This document shows, piece after piece, positions 63,914 through 64,000 of a DNA stretch of 64,000 bases (positions are counted from its first letter, which is position 1; the number at the start of each line of letters is the position of its first letter). The position numbers and the translations under genes are program-made. The notes under the pieces were generated by a model, which was not told the DNA's origin, ran no database searches, and worked only from the letters and a program-made list of their open reading frames with translations. This DNA comes from Hermatobates lingyangjiaoensis (Eukaryota; Arthropoda; Insecta; Hemiptera; Hermatobatidae), in assembly GCA_026182355.1 (NCBI GenBank), contig JAPFBL010000068.1, positions 6,451,001 to 6,515,000 of the forward strand. Reading direction: 5' to 3'.

Positions 63914-64000
63914 GTAACTCATATTGTTGAGTGTAAGTTCAGTATCTATAACTAATACTACTCGTAGGCTATTTATTCATAGAATTATATGCTTTCAATC

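Overview
The window is AT-rich eukaryotic DNA (I estimate near 70% A+T by eye, not computed). It has long gene-poor stretches, many (TA)n, (CA)n and (AAT)n tracts, and dispersed, mostly decayed transposable elements. Nothing looks bacterial or viral: there are no operons and no dense reading frames. The best-preserved coding sequence is the C-terminal half of a Jockey-clade non-LTR reverse transcriptase, a clade typical of arthropods. Introns carry polypyrimidine-AG acceptors and GTAAGT donors. An arthropod, perhaps a hexapod, is my best guess. This is inference, and I cannot name the species.

Layout. 1-7.4 kb is AT-rich non-coding sequence with no recognisable gene. 7.4-20.2 kb holds the first fold-back repeats beside TA tracts, a 221 bp segment present twice (12.84 and 14.39 kb), a strongly palindromic patch at 15.0 kb, a degenerate tRNA-derived element at 16.5 kb, and two copies of an AT-rich dispersed family (15.6 and 18.5 kb). 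20.2-29.9 kb contains a second tRNA-derived element, a frameshifted RTE-like reverse transcriptase fossil (23.7-24.6 kb) and an unclassified GC-richer repeat (25.2-26.0 kb). 29.9-34.2 kb has a 146 bp tandem duplication, a near-perfect 87 bp-arm fold-back at 32.5 kb and two more repeat units. 34.2-46 kb is mostly featureless apart from a reverse transcriptase fossil at 39.8 kb. 46.4-48.5 kb has a fold-back repeat and then the young Jockey insertion, flanked by a 10 bp target-site duplication and ending in an A-rich tail. 50.5-51.0 kb is a dispersed repeat that runs into a (CA)n array of about 100 bp. 52.7-59.4 kb contains the only convincing host gene, on the minus strand: a 686 nt last exon, and a possible 91 nt signal-peptide exon 5.9 kb upstream. 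53.7-57.3 kb, inside that putative intron, is rich in fold-backs, including a roughly 157 bp-arm palindrome. 60.3-61.4 kb has four tandem units of about 130 bp inside a larger repeat, and the window ends with more repeat pieces between TA tracts.

The most interesting theme is that several families, different in flanking sequence, share one architecture: CTGANGA, an optional A, a short hairpin, then GAAA(C/G). Most lie beside TA tracts and several occur as head-to-head inverted pairs. This resembles the catalytic core of hammerhead ribozymes reported from Penelope-like retroelements and retrozymes. The resemblance is by eye only; stem I pairing and cleavage are not shown.
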